Assembly: GCF_001639065.2 (NCBI RefSeq)
Contig: NZ_LQXO02000006.1
Span: 186,001 to 250,000 of the forward strand
DNA length: 64,000 nt
Direction of reading: 5' to 3'
Source of the DNA: Vibrio barjaei
GTDB lineage: Bacteria; Pseudomonadota; Gammaproteobacteria; Enterobacterales; Vibrionaceae
Shown: positions 59,185 to 64,000 of the stretch, piece after piece
How positions within the stretch are numbered: the stretch's first letter is position 1
Layout of the letters: each line of letters starts with the position of its first letter
Notes under the pieces: generated by a model
The model's input: only the letters and a program-made list of their open reading frames with translations
Databases searched by the model: none
What the model was told of the DNA's origin: nothing
Program-made: the position numbers and the translations under genes

Positions 59185-60246
59185 TTGGAATTTTTATTAG
59201 ACTACGGATTATTTTTAGCCAAGATCGTGACTGTTGTCGTAGCGATAGTTGCATTGTTGGTTATTGCTAAGTCAGTTGGTGGACGCTCTGGTGGCGCAAA
59301 AGGCGAACTTGAAATCACTAACCTAACGGAACAACGTAAACAAACGGTGGAGCAGTTAGAACACCACTTACACGATGACGCGTTCATCAAAGCTCGTGAT
59401 AAAGCAGAAAAGAAAGCGGAAAAAGAAAAAACCAAGCAGCGCGAGAAAGAGATCAAAAAAGCGTCAAAAGATGGCGAGCTTGATAGCAAGCGAGAACCAC
59501 ACCTATTTGTTCTCGACTTTAATGGCAGCATTGATGCGAAAGAAGTGGCATCGCTACGTGAAGAAGTGAGCGCGATTCTGGCTGTAGCGCGTGATGGCGA
59601 TGAAGTACTAGTACGCCTTGAATCCGGTGGCGGTATGGTTCATGCGTATGGTTTGGCTTCTTCACAACTTGACCGTATTAAAGCGGCGAAATTACCTTTG
59701 ACTATCGCTGTAGACAAAGTCGCAGCAAGTGGTGGTTATATGATGGCGTGTATTGCTGACAAGATTGTCTCAGCGCCATTTGCTGTTGTTGGTTCAATCG
59801 GTGTGATTGCACAATTACCAAACTTCAATAAGTTATTGAAGAAAAATGATATCGAATTTGAACAGCTTACAGCGGGTGAGTACAAGCGCACGCTGACAAT
59901 GTTTGGCGAAAACACGGATAAAGCTCGTGACAAGTTCAAACAAGAACTTGAAGAAACCCACGGTTTGTTTAAAGACTTTATTCGCGAACACCGTCCGGAT
60001 CTTGACTTAGACAAAGTTGCGACGGGTGAGCACTGGTTTGGTACTCAAGCTAAAGAGCTAGGGCTGGTGGATGAAATTAAAGCATCGGATGATATTGTTA
60101 TCGAAGCGTGTAAGGATAAAACTGTGCTGTCTATCCACTATGTTCAAAAGAAAAAGATCACCGATAAGCTGGCGGGCGTAGCTGGTGAGGCTGCCGATAA
60201 CGTGCTACTAAAACTGATTAGCCGCGGCCAAAAACCAATCGTATAA
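59185..60246 (+). CDS. sohB: Protease SohB (S49 family)
   Basis: A 353-residue inner-membrane peptidase. The start is TTG 59185 with AGGGGA 8 nt upstream. One N-terminal membrane helix (about 5-28), a charged Lys/Glu-rich stretch (about 60-95), then an S49 protease domain with the catalytic Ser in KVAASGGYMMA and a downstream Lys. Substrate unknown. Confidence 0.94.
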   Translation: MEFLLDYGLFLAKIVTVVVAIVALLVIAKSVGGRSGGAKGELEITNLTEQRKQTVEQLEHHLHDDAFIKARDKAEKKAEKEKTKQREKEIKKASKDGELDSKREPHLFVLDFNGSIDAKEVASLREEVSAILAVARDGDEVLVRLESGGGMVHAYGLASSQLDRIKAAKLPLTIAVDKVAASGGYMMACIADKIVSAPFAVVGSIGVIAQLPNFNKLLKKNDIEFEQLTAGEYKRTLTMFGENTDKARDKFKQELEETHGLFKDFIREHRPDLDLDKVATGEHWFGTQAKELGLVDEIKASDDIVIEACKDKTVLSIHYVQKKKITDKLAGVAGEAADNVLLKLISRGQKPIV

Positions 60247-60263
60247 ACACATTAAGTGAATAC

Positions 60264-60297
60264 AGCGCCAACAAGGTTATTTGTTGGCGCTTTTTTA
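60264..60297 (+). terminator. Terminator after sohB
   Basis: Eleven-pair stem (60264-60274 with 60281-60291), 6-nt loop, then a T tract. Confidence 0.88.
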
Positions 60298-60423
60298 TGT
60301 TTGAAGGTAAAGAAAATGGCATCTTGAGGCTATTGGGTATATAATTCTGCGCCGTAAAATTAAGAACAAAAATGAGTTGGACCTTCAAAGTCGAGCTTGT
60401 GAAAAGATAACGTGGAGTAAAAC

Positions 60424-61104
60424 ATGTCCTCAAACACACCAGTGATTACTGTGGATGGACCAAGTGGTGCTGGCAAAGGCACACTGTGTATGTTGCTAGC
60501 TGAGAAATTAGGCTATCACTTACTGGATTCTGGGGCGATTTACCGCGTTTTAGCGTTAGCTGCAATTCATCATGGCGTGGATCTTGAGTCTGAAGACGCG
60601 CTAGTCCCATTGGCGATGCACCTAGATGTGCAGTTTGTCGCTGAAGGAGAACTGGTTAAAGTGATCCTTGAAGGTGAAGATGTGTCAGGTGAACTTCGTA
60701 AAGAAGAAACTGGCAATGCGGCATCAAAAATCGCAGCGCTGCCTCGGGTAAGAGAAGCACTGCTACGTCGTCAGCGAGCATTTAATGTCGAGCCTGGTTT
60801 GGTTGCCGATGGTCGTGATATGGGAACCGTTGTTTTCCCTGAAGCACCAGTAAAAATCTTTCTAGATGCCAGTGCAGAAGAAAGAGCGCAAAGGCGTTTT
60901 AAGCAGTTGCAACTAAAGGGTTTAGATGTTAGATTTGACGACCTTTTGAGCGAGATCGAAGAACGAGACTACCGAGATCGTAACCGTGCGGTTGCACCTC
61001 TTCGTCCGGCTGATGACGCTCTAGTGCTAGATTCAACTTCGCTAAACATCGAGCAAGTGTTGGAAAAAGCGCTACAATATATCGAATCTAAACTCACTAA
61101 GTAG
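60424..61104 (+). CDS. cmk: Cytidylate kinase
   Basis: Phosphorylates CMP and dCMP. The 226-residue protein has the P-loop GPSGAGKGT near residue 12 and the conserved [11 protein letters not shown] and RDYRDRNRA motifs. It lies 135 nt before rpsA, with which it is usually co-transcribed. Confidence 0.97.
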   Translation: MSSNTPVITVDGPSGAGKGTLCMLLAEKLGYHLLDSGAIYRVLALAAIHHGVDLESEDALVPLAMHLDVQFVAEGELVKVILEGEDVSGELRKEETGNAASKIAALPRVREALLRRQRAFNVEPGLVADGRDMGTVVFPEAPVKIFLDASAEERAQRRFKQLQLKGLDVRFDDLLSEIEERDYRDRNRAVAPLRPADDALVLDSTSLNIEQVLEKALQYIESKLTK

Positions 61105-61239
61105 CCTCTATCAGGCACTGCTTTTAGTAGAAAGAGCTTGGTGAGCTTTGAGCCGTTGGTCGCAAGGATGATGACCGACTAAATTATCAACCCCATGCGG
61201 TAGGATGCCCATGGACGTTTACTTATTGAAGATTAAATA
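61105..61239 (+). promoter_or_regulatory. rpsA leader with two AGGA-loop hairpins
   Basis: Hairpin A: 61155-61161 with 61173-61179 (seven pairs, one G-T), AGGA in the loop. Hairpin B: 61193-61197 with 61210-61214, AGGA in the loop. Only a weak Shine-Dalgarno (GAAG) precedes the ATG. This fits the known gammaproteobacterial rpsA leader, which S1 recognises and represses. Confidence 0.6.
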
Positions 61240-62910
61240 ATGACTGAATCTTTTGCTCAACTCTTTGAAGAGTTTCTAAACGAAACAGAATTCCAACAAG
61301 GTAGTATCGTTAAAGGTACTGTAGTAGCTATCGAGAACGGTTTCGTTCTTGTTGACGCTGGCCTTAAGTCTGAGTCTGCTATCCCTGCTGAACAGTTCAA
61401 GAACGCTGCTGGCGAACTTGAAGTTGAAGTTGGTGCTGAAGTAGACGTAGCTCTAGACGCTGTTGAAGACGGTTTCGGTGAAACTCAACTTTCTCGTGAG
61501 AAAGCGAAGCGTCACGAAGCTTGGATCGTTCTTGAGAAAGCTTACGAAGAAGCTGAAACTGTTGTTGGTATCATCAACGGTAAAGTTAAAGGCGGTTTCA
61601 CTGTTGAACTAAACGGTATCCGTGCTTTCCTTCCTGGTTCTCTTGTTGACGTGCGTCCAATCCGTGACACTGCTCACCTAGAAAACAAAGAGCTAGAGTT
61701 CAAAGTTATCAAGCTAGACCAGAAGCGTAACAACGTTGTTGTTTCTCGTCGTGCTGTTATCGAATCTGAAAACAGCGTTGAGCGTGACGAACTTCTTGAG
61801 ACTCTACAAGAAGGTACTGAAGTTAAAGGTATCGTTAAGAACCTTACTGACTACGGTGCATTCGTTGACCTTGGCGGTGTTGACGGTCTTCTACACATCA
61901 CTGATATGGCGTGGAAGCGTGTTAAGCACCCATCTGAGATCGTTAACGTTGGTGACGAGATCCTAGTTAAAGTTCTTAAGTTCGACCGTGAGCGTACTCG
62001 CGTATCACTAGGTCTTAAGCAACTAGGCGAAGATCCATGGGTAGCAATCGCTAAGCGTTACCCAGAAGGTCACAAGCTAACTGGTCGTGTTACTAACCTA
62101 ACTGACTACGGCTGCTTCGTTGAAATCGAAGAAGGCGTTGAAGGTCTAGTACACGTTTCAGAAATGGATTGGACTAACAAGAACATCCACCCATCTAAAG
62201 TTGTTAATGTTGGCGACGAAGTTGAGGTTATGGTTCTTGATATCGACGAAGAACGTCGTCGTATCTCTCTAGGTCTGAAACAGTGTAAAGCTAACCCATG
62301 GCAGTCATTCGCTGAAATGCAAGCTAAGGGCGACAAAGTTACTGGTAAGATCAAGTCTATCACTGACTTTGGTATCTTCATCGGTCTAGAAGGCGGCATC
62401 GACGGTCTAGTTCACCTATCTGACATTTCTTGGAATGTTGCTGGTGAAGAAGCAGTTCGTGAGTACAAGAAAGGTGACGAGATCTCTGCAGTTGTTCTAG
62501 CAGTAGACGCTGAGCGTGAGCGTATCTCTCTAGGCGTTAAGCAAATGGAAAATGACCCATTCAATGCTTACGTTGCAGACACTAAGAAAGGTACTCTAGT
62601 AAACGGTACTGTTACTGCAGTTGATGCTAAAGGTGCTACTATCGAGCTAGAAGAAGGTGTAGAAGGTTACATCCGCGCTTCTGAAGTATCACGTGACCGT
62701 ATCGAAGATGCGTCTCTAATCCTAAGCGTTGGCGACAGCGTTGAAGCGAAGTTCACAGGTGTTGACCGTAAGAACCGCGTAATCAACCTATCTATCAAAG
62801 CTAAAGATGAAGCTGACGAGCAAGAAGCAATGGCTTCACTGAACAAGCAAGAAGAAGGCGCGTTCGGTAATGCTATGGCTGATGCATTCAAAGCTGCTAA
62901 AGGCGAATAA
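61240..62910 (+). CDS. rpsA: 30S ribosomal protein S1
   Basis: A 556-residue protein with six S1 RNA-binding repeats (each with a GxV-x-DYGxF-type pattern, for example [26 protein letters not shown] and [13 protein letters not shown]). It binds mRNA at the ribosome and helps initiation. Codon bias is extreme. The leader has features of S1 autoregulation. Confidence 0.98.
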   Translation: MTESFAQLFEEFLNETEFQQGSIVKGTVVAIENGFVLVDAGLKSESAIPAEQFKNAAGELEVEVGAEVDVALDAVEDGFGETQLSREKAKRHEAWIVLEKAYEEAETVVGIINGKVKGGFTVELNGIRAFLPGSLVDVRPIRDTAHLENKELEFKVIKLDQKRNNVVVSRRAVIESENSVERDELLETLQEGTEVKGIVKNLTDYGAFVDLGGVDGLLHITDMAWKRVKHPSEIVNVGDEILVKVLKFDRERTRVSLGLKQLGEDPWVAIAKRYPEGHKLTGRVTNLTDYGCFVEIEEGVEGLVHVSEMDWTNKNIHPSKVVNVGDEVEVMVLDIDEERRRISLGLKQCKANPWQSFAEMQAKGDKVTGKIKSITDFGIFIGLEGGIDGLVHLSDISWNVAGEEAVREYKKGDEISAVVLAVDAERERISLGVKQMENDPFNAYVADTKKGTLVNGTVTAVDAKGATIELEEGVEGYIRASEVSRDRIEDASLILSVGDSVEAKFTGVDRKNRVINLSIKAKDEADEQEAMASLNKQEEGAFGNAMADAFKAAKGE

Positions 62911-62925
62911 TTTACGCCATTAGTG

Positions 62926-62955
62926 AAAAAGGAGCCGTAAGGCTCCTTTTTTTTG
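62926..62955 (+). terminator. Terminator after rpsA
   Basis: Eleven-pair stem (62926-62936 with 62941-62951), 4-nt loop, then a T tract. Confidence 0.9.
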
Positions 62956-63091
62956 TTTTTATCTTTTCAAAATATAGACTATTATCAATTTATACAGGCA
63001 GTTAGTACACTGTTGTTGTAAAATGACAAATAGACCACTATTCACTGAATATAAAAACACTAAAGATAAAGAGTAACGAGGGTACCTACCT

Positions 63092-63376
63092 ATGACTAAG
63101 TCTGAACTGATAGAAAGACTCTGTGCGGAGCAAACTCATTTGTCCGCAAAGGAAATTGAAGATGCGGTAAAAGATATTCTAGAACATATGGCCAATACGT
63201 TAGAAAGTGGTGACCGTATTGAAATCCGCGGTTTTGGTAGCTTTTCCCTTCACTACCGTGAGCCACGTGTCGGCCGTAACCCTAAGACGGGTGATAAAGT
63301 GGAACTTGAAGGCAAATACGTTCCGCACTTCAAACCAGGTAAAGAACTACGCGAACGCGTAAACGACAGTCTATAA
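63092..63376 (+). CDS. ihfB: Integration host factor subunit beta
   Basis: A 94-residue DNA-bending protein forming a heterodimer with IhfA. It shows the HU/IHF core [15 protein letters not shown], the beta-arm [12 protein letters not shown] and PGKELRERV. It follows rpsA, as in other gammaproteobacteria, and probably has its own promoter. Confidence 0.97.
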   Translation: MTKSELIERLCAEQTHLSAKEIEDAVKDILEHMANTLESGDRIEIRGFGSFSLHYREPRVGRNPKTGDKVELEGKYVPHFKPGKELRERVNDSL

Positions 63377-63392
63377 ATACTCGTTAATCGAT

Positions 63393-63428
63393 AAAACGGC
63401 ATACTTATTAGTGTGCCGTTTTGTTTTA
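63393..63428 (+). terminator. Terminator after ihfB
   Basis: Twelve-pair stem (63393-63404 with 63411-63422, one wobble), 6-nt loop, T-rich tract. Confidence 0.87.
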
Positions 63429-63591
63429 TGTTCAAATGAGTGTGTTCGCTTAATTATCATTACAAATGCGCACAGAGTAGTCTAGATACTCTAATTTTGG
63501 TCACGATTAACAAGATTATTGTTAGAGAGCATGGTGTGTGAATCCAATTTCCTGCATAATCGTAGCTATCCAATAACTGTGGTAAAAACGC

Positions 63592-63873
63592 ATGAAGATT
63601 ATAAAAATAGTTTTACTGATAGTACTTTTTTTAGTGACCTTAGCTCTTGGCTCACAGAACCAAGAAGTGGTGACTTTTAATTACTTGCTGGCCCAAGGTG
63701 ATTTCCATCTATCGACCTTGCTGGGGAGTGTGTTTGTCGTAGGTTTTGTTATCTCTTGGGTTATTTTCGGTAGCTTGCACCTCAAGTCTCAATTGACGGT
63801 ACGCAAGTTGAAAAAACAGTTAGCGAAACAGAAACCATCAGAATCTAAAGAAGTGGTTAGCGCGAATAGCTAA
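63592..63873 (+). CDS. lapA: LapA, lipopolysaccharide assembly protein A
   Basis: A 93-residue inner-membrane protein with two membrane helices (about 4-22 and 43-63) and a basic Lys-rich C-terminal tail, matching LapA (YciS). With LapB it regulates LpxC stability and LPS assembly. It is 31 nt upstream of lapB. Confidence 0.92.
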   Translation: MKIIKIVLLIVLFLVTLALGSQNQEVVTFNYLLAQGDFHLSTLLGSVFVVGFVISWVIFGSLHLKSQLTVRKLKKQLAKQKPSESKEVVSANS

Positions 63874-63904
63874 TCAAACAAAAGGGTTAAGGTCTATTTA
63901 CTAA

Positions 63905-64000
63905 ATGCTTGAGCTATTATTCCTGCTTCTTCCGATAGCTGCAGCCTATGGTTGGTACATGGGACAGCGCAGCGTGAAGCATGATCGACAGGAGCAATCG
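63905..64000 (+). CDS. lapB: LapB, lipopolysaccharide assembly protein B (3' truncated by window)
   Basis: Only the first 32 codons are inside the window: MLELLFLLLPIAAAYGWYMG then a polar stretch. This is the conserved LapB (YciM) N-terminal anchor. LapB is a TPR/rubredoxin adaptor for FtsH-mediated LpxC control. Its TPR repeats are outside. Confidence 0.88.
   Translation, partial: MLELLFLLLPIAAAYGWYMGQRSVKHDRQEQS

Overview
This is a contiguous piece of a Vibrio chromosome, apart from the two genes cut by its edges. Gene order and protein sequences match the Vibrio core genome: fimV/hubP-truA-accD-folC-dedD-cvpA-purF, an AphB-type LysR regulator divergent from an RssB homologue, ybaN-apt-dnaX-ybaB-recR, gapA-yeaD next to msrB-yeaC, rne/rluC, the yceF-yceD-rpmF-plsX-fab-pabC-mltG-tmk-holB-tatD-ptsG run, and sohB-cmk-rpsA-ihfB-lapA-lapB. 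AphB and HubP point to Vibrio rather than an enterobacterium. The species cannot be fixed from the sequence alone. I see no insertion sequence, prophage, integron, CRISPR array, rRNA or tRNA.

Layout: 1-951 is the C-terminal part of the polar landmark protein FimV/HubP. 1.1-7.0 kb carries pseudouridine, malonyl-CoA, folate and purine genes, with a PurR-type operator before cvpA-purF. 7.1-9.4 kb holds the divergent aphB/rssB pair. 9.6-14.1 kb holds a small membrane protein coupled to ybaN, then apt, dnaX (with a preserved -1 frameshift site), ybaB and recR. 14.1-20.1 kb is more accessory: aquaporin, two cysteine-cluster proteins, a BCCT transporter with a long cytoplasmic tail, an unrecognised membrane-anchored protein, a ChaN-like lipoprotein and RlmA. 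20.2-26 kb contains yeaD, gapA, msrB, a DUF2989 lipoprotein, a YeaC-like protein and a SulP transporter. 26.2-29.5 kb is rne with a long structured leader. 29.8-44 kb is translation, fatty acid and DNA-replication genes ending in ptsG. 44-51.6 kb is variable: two small outer-membrane barrels, an NSS transporter with a 30-residue partner, a YnhF-like peptide with a patatin, Mlc and CheV. 51.7-56.9 kb is the SOS mutasome cassette imuA-imuB-dnaE2 behind a near-perfect LexA box. 57-64 kb has a second patatin, yciK, sohB, cmk, rpsA, ihfB, lapA and the start of lapB.

Functional links: the ptsG glucose transporter and its likely repressor Mlc lie 5 kb apart, and the ptsG upstream region has a 30-bp perfect palindrome plus a CRP-like site. 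The lipid block (accD, plsX, fabH-D-G, acpP, fabF) supplies acyl chains for phospholipid. Replication and repair are represented by dnaX, holB, tmk, recR and the imu cassette. RNA control is suggested by the rne leader, the rpsA leader with two AGGA-loop hairpins, the dnaX slippery site and a hairpin abutting the rlmA start.

I found no clearly new multi-gene system. The least explained items are the small membrane proteins (43, 33 and 30 residues), an SD-preceded open frame without a standard start at 57010, the ptsG palindrome and the 121-residue protein at 17743-18108.
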